62,018 nucleotides of DNA from Paenibacillus soyae (GTDB lineage Bacteria > Bacillota > Bacilli > Paenibacillales > Paenibacillaceae): positions 1 to 62,018 of the forward strand of contig NZ_JANIPJ010000032.1 of assembly GCF_024623455.1 (NCBI RefSeq). The letters are read 5' to 3'. Of the stretch, positions 26,301 through 33,679 are shown in pieces. Position numbers and translations under genes: made by a program. The notes beneath the pieces were generated by a model, which had not been told where the DNA came from, did not search any database, and was given only the letters and a program-made list of their open reading frames with translations. Position 1 is the stretch's first letter, and each line of letters begins with the position of its first letter.

Positions 26301-27629
26301 GCTGAGCTCCCCCTCAAATCGGAATCCGAAAAACCATAATTGAACAAGCACATCGTGTAGCAGTTTAGGTTGGCTGCGATACAACTCTTGAAGCTTCTCT
26401 TCACGCCAATCCTGGAAAACATTAACTCCTAATTTACTAGCAATATCGCTTAGCCGACTAGGAGCATAAGCCTCCATAGAAACAGCTCGCAAAGCTTCAG
26501 GGGGAATTACATTATCCGTTGGTTCTTCTGAATTTACGACCGTTGACGCGCTTGTAACCTCAACAGCCAAATTCGTTTCTTTAGGAGATATGATCTCCAC
26601 TTCTTCAACCGTGACGGCAATTTCATTTTCGGCATCCTGGATAATAGGTGTTGTTTGACCATTAGTGGGGAAATTAGGTCCTATCATTCTAAGTTCTGAC
26701 GAATCTTTCCCCGTTAAGAACCAGGCTGGCTTACGCTTTGTTGACTGGCTACCATTACGGGCAAAACGGAAATAAAAACCTAACGACTTTAGGCTAAACA
26801 AAAAATCTTTATGCTCCCATCCCCCCATTACCCAGAGGGCTCCATTGTTTCCCCTTTTATCTAGCACTTCAAATGATTTAGCCATTAAAAAGTCTGCAAT
26901 CTCCATACCTGCTTGATCTGTAATTGATGGTGAAGGCTCCTCATCGTCCCGATAAACTTCTGGCTCTTGTTGTCCTTCTGATTGGACTTCAACTTTCGTT
27001 TCAGAGTTTATAGGCTTCTCAGCACCTTTTGACCATTTTTCGAGATTACCAGCTATTCGAATGAAACTTTCCTGTAGATCGCGAAACTTCTCGTCCAATG
27101 TAGGAAGGAGCTTGCTCTCTAATTGTTCATTCAATAGCTTCTGAAATTGTTCACTAATGACGATATCATTAGTGCTTCCTTTTGATTCAGATTTTTCTTT
27201 ATTGTCCGACTCCATTGTGAATGTTGGCATTGCATATGCAGGTATCTCAATACTGAGCGGTCCGTAAACTTCAGCAAACCAACTCGCTAATTCGAACATT
27301 TGACGATGAGCAGTTAGAGCCAGATCGATAGGAACTTCTTTGGGATCATGTGCTGCCGCATTACCGTTCATTCGTAGCCACTCGAAGCTGCTGCGAATTT
27401 CATTCGAAATAACTTCTTGTTGGGACAGCTTTTGTAATCGTTCTACTTGCTTTATCGAATAGACTGGCTCGATTCTTTCTTCTTTCGATACATAGGTCGC
27501 CAGTTCTTCTCCAAATAGGCGTGCACCAACAAGTGTAGAGCGCGGATTGCTCCATAATGTCTGCTCAGCATTCTTAGTCAAAGTTGCCAATCTATCATGG
27601 ATCTGCTCTAAGAAATGAAATGATGACAT
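23325..27629 (-). CDS. Giant protein with HhH repeats and sigma region 4-like HTH
   Basis: This is an unrecognised 1434-aa protein. Residues 1-140 resemble the DUF4145/HsdR-type N-terminal helical domain (GARLFGEELATYV, then RMNGNAAAHDPKEVP). Residues about 245-310 hold a small domain ending in KRKPAWFLTGKD. Three helix-hairpin-helix-like units recall the RNA polymerase alpha C-terminal domain: about 460-506 (LLERYGIRRASQLNGIPL), 571-603 (LAQLIKGVGERAIEKF) and 678-713 (KRFSGVGVTAIDKF). A sigma region 4-like unit follows at about 730-810 (MTPRERIDYSF, then YNLTRERVRQIIRNVN). The remaining 600 residues look like repeated winged-helix modules. No nuclease, ATPase or transmembrane motif was seen. 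It is its own transcription unit, directly upstream of the sigma/helicase/Hsd operon on the same strand. Confidence 0.8.
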   Translation of the reverse strand: MSSFHFLEQIHDRLATLTKNAEQTLWSNPRSTLVGARLFGEELATYVSKEERIEPVYSIKQVERLQKLSQQEVISNEIRSSFEWLRMNGNAAAHDPKEVPIDLALTAHRQMFELASWFAEVYGPLSIEIPAYAMPTFTMESDNKEKSESKGSTNDIVISEQFQKLLNEQLESKLLPTLDEKFRDLQESFIRIAGNLEKWSKGAEKPINSETKVEVQSEGQQEPEVYRDDEEPSPSITDQAGMEIADFLMAKSFEVLDKRGNNGALWVMGGWEHKDFLFSLKSLGFYFRFARNGSQSTKRKPAWFLTGKDSSELRMIGPNFPTNGQTTPIIQDAENEIAVTVEEVEIISPKETNLAVEVTSASTVVNSEEPTDNVIPPEALRAVSMEAYAPSRLSDIASKLGVNVFQDWREEKLQELYRSQPKLLHDVLVQLWFFGFRFEGELSRFIKLEPHVAREELSGLSDAELKDMLPIDVVRLLERYGIRRASQLNGIPLRSLEWLLRSRYDDVMSIIEQHKVSAHSTPDDQRHENPIQSDLPKVIRFKDAEVVCAEPIAGMLISRLPISGCNALMNGLIMLKKDYVVADLPSDLSILAQLIKGVGERAIEKFFVQLKPIAEGNVTPLIGSEPFASVTEEDLQIKVSDCGEIRWNNLMLPLDESDLDMPLEPEFYSKCAKLIEALHGDGITKLGDLPAYLVELKRFSGVGVTAIDKFVVQLQIRLEHYRSKLAIQQKWVSMTPRERIDYSFNQLFEKWGRMWTDEAISSNRNMALMYFRWSESREGQKITLEQTGNVYNLTRERVRQIIRNVNGSLQPDLIDVSRALKEACALQNDFCFFKLNVSDVFFHELAVEALEYSGLTYVEEHGWWTIWEQERLQNVVEEMKQHLLSVLKGKLVTQEEIRGELDHIASELAVPSDFKVDVTNDLFNMTVDGYYYLKNAKKHDLVEMVFRQYPNGIEIYKRAGELLEKANRIKPDTFEKDRDFTSVVGRDEFADRAYLWGRGLYIHSSFVSSRPELIEKISNKALQLLEQRSPISVGRLYQLFSSELMESDIPNEYALYTMLRKEGSDQLAPLKFPHIWHKDDAFQLTNGELIKMFIREQQAAQTLESLRDEFVIKRGWKEFTLTFSITTDADFVNEDLGVIGLREFYPLLGSDLEIINDKLSVMLQQWGVIHISKLFEECEADCQRLGIRTTYLLYDLLQGQEQSKFRFVRYPLISSADQPIEEVTLQSIIEQFILEQEAEVPRELVFQWVTEEVGATETTLDSVLSRSKLIYYYSYGQFGEYIHRGHLGWTEDQESDVVNLIERLITAKQEDKYGYVKADEVLLTDQLPILKNALPWTLDLVVDYVRKSGKFRQLGSYDEIIVSIQNERVQNETDWIAYVLETEFNGNSLTKDFQQRLAELRYSSDGRFLIETLNLLERAQAPFFISGERIQLKQ

Positions 27630-27780
27630 ACTAGCAATTCGTCCCTTCGTATCAAGATCAAAATCGCATACCTGCGAGTTTATCGACTCTTCTAGAAAGC
27701 GTATAGCTCTATAAATAATTAGGCTCTACTTATTATAAACGGAATTGAGAGATTATTCGACATATGTCTCCAATATCATA

Positions 27781-27812
27781 AAAAAACCACCTATTCTCAG
27801 CAGAATAGGTGG
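27781..27812 (-). terminator. Terminator of the GmrSD-like gene
   Basis: On the minus strand CCACCTATTCT / AGAATAGGTGG with a four-base loop is followed by seven T. It ends the gene at 27842 and isolates it from the 1434-aa gene. Confidence 0.85.
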
Positions 27813-27841
27813 CGTTGCTATTGTATAAGTCGTAATATCTC

Positions 27842-29524
27842 CTATTGTAAATCCCAAACATGAATTAGCTTATCTAGTAAGCTTTTTTGTCGTTTTTGCA
27901 GTATATCATATGACCATTCTTTTTCTTGCAACACCTGAGTCGTAATTGCAAATGGACTGATACCTTTTTTAACAAAGTATTCTTGCTTTTTCCGATCAAA
28001 ATCCAAATTTCCTGCCTGGGAGTTCTTAGCACGTGAAAGCAACGCCAAATTACCAATTCGATGAACTGTCGCTTCACGTAAAGTCTGGTCTGGGTACCAA
28101 CTCATCCATTGGCTATTTAACTTTGGATTCTGTGGTAATACATGCTCAACTGATAACACTTTATAATTATAACTGGCGTTCCCACCTGATAGCTCCTCGT
28201 CTAAACGTAACATGACTGGTAGACGAATTTTGGTAATCGGATAGAATGGGCCATCAAGGGTAGCAATGATATCCTTCTTCTCATTGTCAGTTAAATCTAA
28301 GGGAGAATTTGAGCTATATAGACCCGTTAAGTTGCTTTCAATAAGTTCAAGTAACTGACCGTATCGTTCTAATCGTTCGTTAACATTTGCCCGCAGTATA
28401 AGCAGCCCCATAGCTAACCTTTCAAGTTTACTCAAAAACTTCAAAAGTTCTGCAGGATTGTTATGGTACATGGACATATATAATATTGCCGGTGGCATCC
28501 AGTCTGAATTGTCCACTCGCTGCAATAATTTAAACATTCGATTAATTTCTTCTGCAAACGTACTACTTTCATAACCTAGTGATGTTATATCCTTCATTGC
28601 ATTCGCCATTGGTATCAAAACCTTGTCCATAAATCTCTCTGGATCTTTAGTAGGGTTTACGTACTTCCTGACTTCTTCTAAAACCGATTTTTCAAGTTTT
28701 CTTTTTCTAAATATCATTCGGATATGACCAAATAACTCCTTAAACTCTTCACGACCTAGTTCGTCTTCTGCTTCTTCCCATTTTTCTGTATATGTATCTT
28801 GTTTCGCTGCAGGTATGTTACCTATTACTTCCGCTTTTAATATGTCTGAATGAGTCAGATCCAAACCACGATCATTTAGTACTGAAAAAATTCGATATGC
28901 CGAATCAAAATCGGGGGTTCGTACAACAACTAGGAAACATCGTTTAATAATAAACATCGCTAAACGAATACGTTCTGACTCACCTAGCTCTTCGATTTTT
29001 GCAGCAAAGAGCAGCGCATTTTCTCTAATATTTCTCTGACTCGATGTAACACTTGTTTGCAAACCTTTCAGATTATTTATCCCTTTTTCATTCTGAATAT
29101 TTGTTCTAAAGAAATCAGCATCACGCTCACGTAACGTTAAACGATAGCGGTCTTGAGTACCTTTAAGCATATTTCCTTTCTCATATAGGAAAGCCGTAAA
29201 ATTGGTCGCAACATCAGATGGCACCATTTCACGTAGCACTGCAAGCAATATTGTCAATGTCGTTAACCTTTGTTGGCCGTCTACTACCTCTGCTTCAGGG
29301 TTATCTCCTTTGATAAGGACGATACTTCCAAGGAAGTAAGGATTTAAAGTATCCACACTTCCTGTTGACTGTTGCAAGGTAAGCAATAGATCGTCATATA
29401 ACAACTCCGCCTGCTCCGTCGTCCAAGAGTACGGTCGTTGGTATTTCGGAATAGTAAACACATAATCGTCACTTAACACTTTTTCAATTGGATATTCTGC
29501 GGCATGAATCGTAGCAGTGCTCAT
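27842..29524 (-). CDS. GmrSD-type single-chain restriction enzyme (DUF262-DUF1524)
   Basis: This 560-aa protein joins both halves of the GmrS/GmrD type IV restriction enzyme. The N-terminal DUF262 domain shows IPKYQRPYSWTTEQAELL (about residues 23-40), VVDGQQRLTTLTILLAV (about 80-96) and LNDRGLDLTHSDILKAE, the ParB-like nucleotide-binding fold that supplies NTPase activity. The C-terminal DUF1524 domain carries the HNH-like nuclease motif SVEHVLPQN followed by HRIGNLALLSRAKNSQAGN. Enzymes of this family cut DNA with modified, often glucosylated, cytosines, as phages use to escape restriction. It would thus complement the type I system, which acts on unmodified DNA. GGAGGAG lies seven bases before ATG 29524. 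It has its own terminator. Confidence 0.9.
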   Translation of the reverse strand: MSTATIHAAEYPIEKVLSDDYVFTIPKYQRPYSWTTEQAELLYDDLLLTLQQSTGSVDTLNPYFLGSIVLIKGDNPEAEVVDGQQRLTTLTILLAVLREMVPSDVATNFTAFLYEKGNMLKGTQDRYRLTLRERDADFFRTNIQNEKGINNLKGLQTSVTSSQRNIRENALLFAAKIEELGESERIRLAMFIIKRCFLVVVRTPDFDSAYRIFSVLNDRGLDLTHSDILKAEVIGNIPAAKQDTYTEKWEEAEDELGREEFKELFGHIRMIFRKRKLEKSVLEEVRKYVNPTKDPERFMDKVLIPMANAMKDITSLGYESSTFAEEINRMFKLLQRVDNSDWMPPAILYMSMYHNNPAELLKFLSKLERLAMGLLILRANVNERLERYGQLLELIESNLTGLYSSNSPLDLTDNEKKDIIATLDGPFYPITKIRLPVMLRLDEELSGGNASYNYKVLSVEHVLPQNPKLNSQWMSWYPDQTLREATVHRIGNLALLSRAKNSQAGNLDFDRKKQEYFVKKGISPFAITTQVLQEKEWSYDILQKRQKSLLDKLIHVWDLQ

Positions 29525-29644
29525 AAAAATTACTCCTCCAACTTCGCTGGAATCTGATTTTATTATTTACTAAACTTAGCATTGGCTGAACATGATGACT
29601 GTCTAAATTCTAAAAGAGACCACCTTCTGCAGTCCCTTTAGATT

Positions 29645-29810
29645 ATTGCACGGCGTCCTACTCTCTCCAGGATAACTCTAATCCAGGTACATAAACGTAG
29701 TTGGGCTTAAGGGTCCCTTTCGGAATGGCCGTCTGGTTCTTCATTGATTGAACGATCCAACCCCAAGTACTTTGTGAATCAGATTGTAAAAGTTTAAATT
29801 AATATTTAAT
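29645..29810 (-). pseudogene. C-terminal remnant of an unknown gene
   Basis: The minus strand reads about 45 codons without a stop: SDSQSTWGWIVQSMKNQTA, then IPKGTLKPNYVYVPGLELSW, then a TAG near 29660. Upstream the frame is closed by a TAA and there is no start or ribosome binding site. It looks like the protein-like tail of a deleted gene. The family is not recognised. Confidence 0.35.
29651..29671 (-). other. 5S rRNA 3'-end-like fragment
   Basis: The minus strand reads CCTGGAGAGAGTAGGACGCCG. The 15 bases GAGAGTAGGACGCCG are identical to the conserved 3' part of Firmicute 5S rRNA, and the preceding CCTG also fits. No other part of a 5S gene is present. It is either a recombination scar or a chance match; the former is favoured by its place at the island edge. 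Confidence 0.4.
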
Positions 29811-29981
29811 TCAATGAGCAACACTATTGATTCTCCAGTTATTAAATATGCCATCTACTCTCCTGCTCTTCTCCATTTCTTCCCACTCACTTCATATCCC
29901 CATGGTTTCCATTTTTCATAACCACCCAATACTATAATTCATTCTTTTAATTAGGAATCCTTCATACGTATTATTTTCAAC

Positions 29982-30007
29982 AAAAAAAACGACGAGAATT
30001 TCCGTCG
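29982..30007 (-). terminator. Orphan minus-strand terminator
   Basis: On the minus strand CGACGGAAATTCTCGTCG, a clean hairpin, is followed by eight T. The next gene to the right is on the plus strand, so no minus-strand gene is left for it to terminate. It is either a relic or marks a small unseen transcript starting at about 30010-30200. Confidence 0.65.
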
Positions 30008-30229
30008 GCTCAAAAAGCTACGTGCGTGGAACTAATTTAGATAATTCTTCGGCTACCCTAACAAGTGATAATGTTGAAAATAAGAATGTATGTGTCCACT
30101 AGTGTTAGTTTTCCAGTGAAAAAGAACGTCAGAAACTAAATCCTTTCTCCTTTAGGTATTCTATGATACATTAAATTCCATTAGGTTGTTTACTTCTCAA
30201 GTTTTTCAAGAAAAGTGAAGGAGGACGTT

Positions 30230-30952
30230 ATGGAAAACTCCATAAGCAAAAATTCAACAATAGCATTTTTAGACATTTTGGGATTTCGTCAAATGATTCA
30301 ATCCCAATCGCATGAACGAATGATGCGAATTTACGATATGAAGATATCTCGCAATATGGATGCAATCAATAAAATTCGAGAAGTTAATCCCAATCTTAAT
30401 TATTCAAATATTAATTATCTTAATCTCTCCGATAGTATCATACTTTGGGTAGATGGAAATGATGCACTTTCGATGTTCTTTCTAATAACTTCTGTACGAG
30501 ACTTAATGGTAAGTTTTTTAAAGAATGGAATGCCATTACGTGGTGGTATCGCTACTGGCCAACTTGCTGTAAGGAATAATAACGCTGGCCATATGAATGT
30601 TATTGGATTAGGATTAACTAAGGCTTATGAATTAGAGGAAAATCAACAATGGTCAGGCTGCATCATAAGCAATCAATGTATAGAAATTCTCAAGGAAGAT
30701 ATTGAGTGGTTTAATGCACTTATTGATTTTAAGTTTATTGTTGAATATGAGGTGCCAAAGAAATCCGGTACGGTAGATAAGAACTTCGTTATAAATTGGT
30801 GTAATGCGGATGAATTGAAGAACTATCATAAAGGACATTTGAGAGATCGCTTTCAAGATCACGGAAAACCCATAAATAATTGGGCTGCACGTGTAAAATA
30901 CGACAATACTCTTTCCTTCTTTAAAGCTCATAAACCCAAAAAGAACCTTTAG
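30230..30952 (+). CDS. Nucleotidyl cyclase-fold protein, lone gene
   Basis: This protein of about 240 aa follows the class III adenylate/guanylate cyclase plan: FLDILGF with metal-binding Asp15, NLSDSIIL with a second Asp68, PLRGGIATG (102-110) matching the cyclase RxGI.TG motif, and GLGLTKAYELE matching the helix that usually carries Asn and Arg. The transition-state Arg position seems to be Lys or absent, so activity is uncertain. Pycsar-type defence cyclases belong to this fold, but no TIR or transmembrane effector gene is adjacent. ATG 30230 follows AAGGAGG by about six bases, so the longer GTG start at 30215 is unlikely because that sequence holds the ribosome binding site. It is separate from both the defence genes and glmS. 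Confidence 0.7.
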   Translation: MENSISKNSTIAFLDILGFRQMIQSQSHERMMRIYDMKISRNMDAINKIREVNPNLNYSNINYLNLSDSIILWVDGNDALSMFFLITSVRDLMVSFLKNGMPLRGGIATGQLAVRNNNAGHMNVIGLGLTKAYELEENQQWSGCIISNQCIEILKEDIEWFNALIDFKFIVEYEVPKKSGTVDKNFVINWCNADELKNYHKGHLRDRFQDHGKPINNWAARVKYDNTLSFFKAHKPKKNL

Positions 30953-30962
30953 GGTCCTTTTT
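30938..30962 (+). terminator. Terminator of the cyclase-like gene
   Basis: AAAAAGAACC / GGGTCCTTTTT form a short stem around TTTA that overlaps the end of the gene, with a T-tract after it. Confidence 0.7.
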
Positions 30963-31050
30963 AGTCATAGGGTAGTTAGTTGCAATGATTTGACTATCCT
31001 TCCCACTAAGTATCTTTTCACTGTTCGTGACATAATTAATTGAATTAATG

Positions 31051-31085
31051 AAAAAGGTTGCCCTGAATATCAGGACAACCTTTTT
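31051..31085. terminator. glmS terminator (bidirectional)
   Basis: AAAAAGGTTGCCCTG / CAGGACAACCTTTTT form a stem with A- and T-runs at the two ends. It ends glmS on the minus strand and may back up the plus-strand unit. Confidence 0.85.
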
Positions 31086-31093
31086 CATTATTA

Positions 31094-32926
31094 TTATTCT
31101 ACAGTAACCGACTTCGCCAAGTTACGAGGCTTATCGACATCGTGACCCAGTGCCAGCGACGCGTAGTACGACAGCAGCTGCAGCGGCACGACGGCAAGCG
31201 CAGGCGACAGGATCGGCAGCGTCTTCGGAATGGCGAGGATTTCGTCGACCGATTTGGCTACTTCTTCTTCGGAGCCGTTGTTCGCTACGGCGAGGACGTG
31301 GGCGCCGCGCGCCTTCACTTCCTTGATGTTGCTGAGCGTCTTCTCGTAGAGAGCTTCTTGCGTTACCAAAGCGATAACCGGAATGCCCTCTTCGATTAAC
31401 GCAAGCGTGCCGTGCTTCAGCTCGCCCGCAGCGTAAGCTTCGGAATGAATGTAAGAGATCTCTTTCAGCTTCAACGAACCTTCTTGCGCGACAGCGTAGT
31501 CTACGCCGCGGCCGATGAAGAACAAGCTCTTGTGGTGAGACATCGATTCCGCGACTTGCTTCAGAACCGCAGCCTGCTCGAGGATGCTCTCGACTTGCTC
31601 AGGCAGCGCGTGCAGGCCTGCAATCAAGGCTTCCACTTCCGCCTGCTCTTGCGTGCCAAGCACGCCTGCCAGATGAAGGCCGAACAGATAGAACGCGATG
31701 AGCTGCGACGTGTACGCTTTTGTCGAAGCGACGGCAATCTCAGGACCTGCCCAAGTGACGATAACATCGTCCGCTTCACGGGCAACGGAGCTGCCTACAA
31801 CGTTCGTGATGGCGAGCACTTTCGCGCCGTTCTTCTGCGCTTCGCGCAGCGCCGCCAGCGTATCCGCTGTTTCGCCGGATTGGCTCACGACGATAACCAG
31901 CGTGTCAGGAGTAATGATTGGCGAACGGTAGCGATATTCGGAAGCGACATCCGTCTCGACAGGGATGCGCGCGAGCGACTCGATCACCGATTTGCCGACA
32001 AGACCGGCATGGTACGCGGTGCCGCAAGCGACGATATGCACTTTGCGGATCGACTTGATATAGTCTGCCGACATCGACAGCTCTTTCAGATTAACGGATT
32101 TACCGTCGTCTGCCATTCTGCCGAGCATCGTGTCGCGGTAAGCCTTAGGCTGCTCATAGATTTCTTTCAACATGAAGTGATCGAATCCGGCTTTCTCCGC
32201 TGTAACAATATCCCAATCGACATGGAATATTTCCTTGGAAATAGTTTCTCCCTCAGTCGTCATCAGTTCGACACCATTACGTGTCAAAACGGCCATTTCG
32301 CCGTCGTTCAAAATATATACATCCCGCGTATGCTCCAAAATAGCGGGAATATCCGACCCGATGAAGTTCTCGCCTTGGCCGATGCCGATGACGAGCGGGC
32401 TTGCAAAACGAACCGCAACGAGCTTCTCCGGCTCGTATTCGGTCAGAACGCCGAGCGCGAACGCGCCGCGCATCCGTTTCACCGCGCGCTGCACGGCTTC
32501 GACAATGTTGCCGTCGTATTCGTCGGCGACAAGATGCGAGATAACCTCCGTATCCGTCTCCGACACGAATACGCGGCCTTTCGCGATGAGCTCTTCCTTC
32601 AATTCCAAGTAGTTTTCGACAATACCGTTATGCACGACGGAGAACTTCATGGAATTGTCCGTATGCGGATGAGAGTTCACGTCGGACGGCTTGCCATGTG
32701 TCGCCCAGCGCGTATGCCCGATGCCGACCGACCCTTCGAGCGGATCGCCCTTCAGCTTATCCTCGAGCACGGCGAGACGGCCCTTCGATTTCTTGATCTC
32801 AAGCCCGTTCGTCGTGAACACGGCGATGCCTGCGGAGTCGTATCCGCGGTACTCCAGCTTCTTCAGACCCTCCAGCAAAATATCCTGAGAATCGCGATTA
32901 CCAATATATCCGACAATACCACACAT
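31094..32926 (-). CDS. glmS: Glucosamine-6-phosphate synthase GlmS
   Basis: This 610-aa cytoplasmic enzyme makes glucosamine-6-phosphate from fructose-6-phosphate and glutamine, the entry step to UDP-GlcNAc and peptidoglycan. The start is ATG 32926 with GGAGG upstream, because the protein must begin Met-Cys: MCGIVGYIG exposes the catalytic N-terminal Cys. A longer frame to 32989 is ignored. The glutaminase domain (1-240) has GHTRWATHG and HNGIVENY. Two SIS sugar-isomerase domains follow (VACGTAYHAG, VVSQSGETADT), and the C-terminus DKPRNLAKSVTVE is the classical GlmS ending. It is controlled by the glmS ribozyme in its leader. Confidence 0.98.
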   Translation of the reverse strand: MCGIVGYIGNRDSQDILLEGLKKLEYRGYDSAGIAVFTTNGLEIKKSKGRLAVLEDKLKGDPLEGSVGIGHTRWATHGKPSDVNSHPHTDNSMKFSVVHNGIVENYLELKEELIAKGRVFVSETDTEVISHLVADEYDGNIVEAVQRAVKRMRGAFALGVLTEYEPEKLVAVRFASPLVIGIGQGENFIGSDIPAILEHTRDVYILNDGEMAVLTRNGVELMTTEGETISKEIFHVDWDIVTAEKAGFDHFMLKEIYEQPKAYRDTMLGRMADDGKSVNLKELSMSADYIKSIRKVHIVACGTAYHAGLVGKSVIESLARIPVETDVASEYRYRSPIITPDTLVIVVSQSGETADTLAALREAQKNGAKVLAITNVVGSSVAREADDVIVTWAGPEIAVASTKAYTSQLIAFYLFGLHLAGVLGTQEQAEVEALIAGLHALPEQVESILEQAAVLKQVAESMSHHKSLFFIGRGVDYAVAQEGSLKLKEISYIHSEAYAAGELKHGTLALIEEGIPVIALVTQEALYEKTLSNIKEVKARGAHVLAVANNGSEEEVAKSVDEILAIPKTLPILSPALAVVPLQLLSYYASLALGHDVDKPRNLAKSVTVE

Positions 32927-33179
32927 AATAAAATAGCCTCCGTTACGGTATATTTCCCAGACCGTCAACCGGATGCCGACCATTACCATTTGCGCGGCAC
33001 AGGCAAGTATGAAGTTGTCACATTATCAAATATCGTATGCGCAGACTCAAAGAGAAGGCCGCTCCGTGGCGCCTTGCACTCTCTGTGCGCTTCGAAACCC
33101 TAAGCATGTAACCCTTGGCCCGTGCCGGCCCCTCAGGCGGCATCCTGGACATATGGGAGCAGTTGTATGATTGCTGGCA

Positions 33180-33369
33180 GCCTGCCGCACGTTTGTCGGA
33201 TCGGTCGCCCGATCGTTTTCCGTGTCGGCTTTCGGTTGGCCGCATATACCGGAAGGTCCCCGCCGAATGTTTCGAACACCTTCACCTCGTCAGCTTCCCG
33301 TATGAACGTCTATAGTCTGCCCTGCTCAAGCGGCTTCATCCGACCGTTCATCACGCAAGCTCTGGCGCT
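33180..33369 (-). ncRNA. glmS ribozyme: glmS ribozyme-riboswitch
   Basis: On the minus strand the leader reads ACA-A^GCGCCAGAGCUUG at 33372-33356, the conserved self-cleavage site (cut between A33369 and G33368). Further 3' it has GACGAGGUGAAGGU, UUCGAAACAUUCGGCGGGG and ACCUUCCGG, matching the core of the Bacillus glmS ribozyme element by element. It also has the hairpin GAUCGGGCGACCGAUC in the place of the 3' support helix. Bound glucosamine-6-phosphate makes the mRNA cleave itself, lowering GlmS. The 3' end is approximate. Confidence 0.9.
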
Positions 33370-33423
33370 TGTAAATCCTTAAAAAACCTCTGTCCTCGCT
33401 TTCCTTCTTGAATCCTATGCTCT

Positions 33424-33452
33424 ACTATATTCATTTCTCTGAATGGGCGCAA
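33424..33452 (-). promoter_or_regulatory. Predicted glmS promoter
   Basis: On the minus strand a -35-like TTGCGC and a -10 TATAGT are separated by 17 bases. They sit about 55 bases upstream of the ribozyme cleavage site, where the glmS transcript should begin. Confidence 0.5.
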
Positions 33453-33601
33453 CCACTTTTGTGAAAATGATTGAAAATTGACGCGTCCTTTCAAAATCCC
33501 GCAAACTCGTGCAAAATGCGATCAACAGCTGACAACAGCTGTCATTTTTCTCTTTATAACAAACACTGCTGACGTTGGATGTTTTGCGCATTTCCATCAA
33601 A

Positions 33602-33660
33602 AAAAGAGCAGCTCCGGAGCCGCTAACGCACCCGCGTCTGTCCTCCGGAACCGCTCTTTA
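33602..33660 (-). terminator. glmM terminator
   Basis: AAAGAGCAGCTCCGG pairs with CCGGAACCGCTCTTT around a long loop, with a T-run on the minus strand. It separates glmM from glmS, so glmS has its own promoter and ribozyme-controlled transcript. Confidence 0.75.
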
Positions 33661-33679
33661 TTCTTGAACGGGTTAACGA

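Larger units (their letters stand above)
29525..30229. other. Gene-poor stretch with remnants
   Basis: No intact gene is seen in these 700 bases. They hold a 5S rRNA-like scar (29651-29671), the tail of a broken gene overlapping it on the minus strand, and an orphan minus-strand terminator (29982-30007). This looks like the scarred right edge of the defence island. Confidence 0.5.

Noticed and set aside
30230..30952. Complete Pycsar system
   Set aside because: No TIR or transmembrane cyclic-nucleotide effector gene is adjacent.
31412..33103. 563-aa plus-strand frame opposite glmS
   Set aside because: It is antisense to an unmistakable glmS. Long shadow frames are common opposite GC-rich genes.
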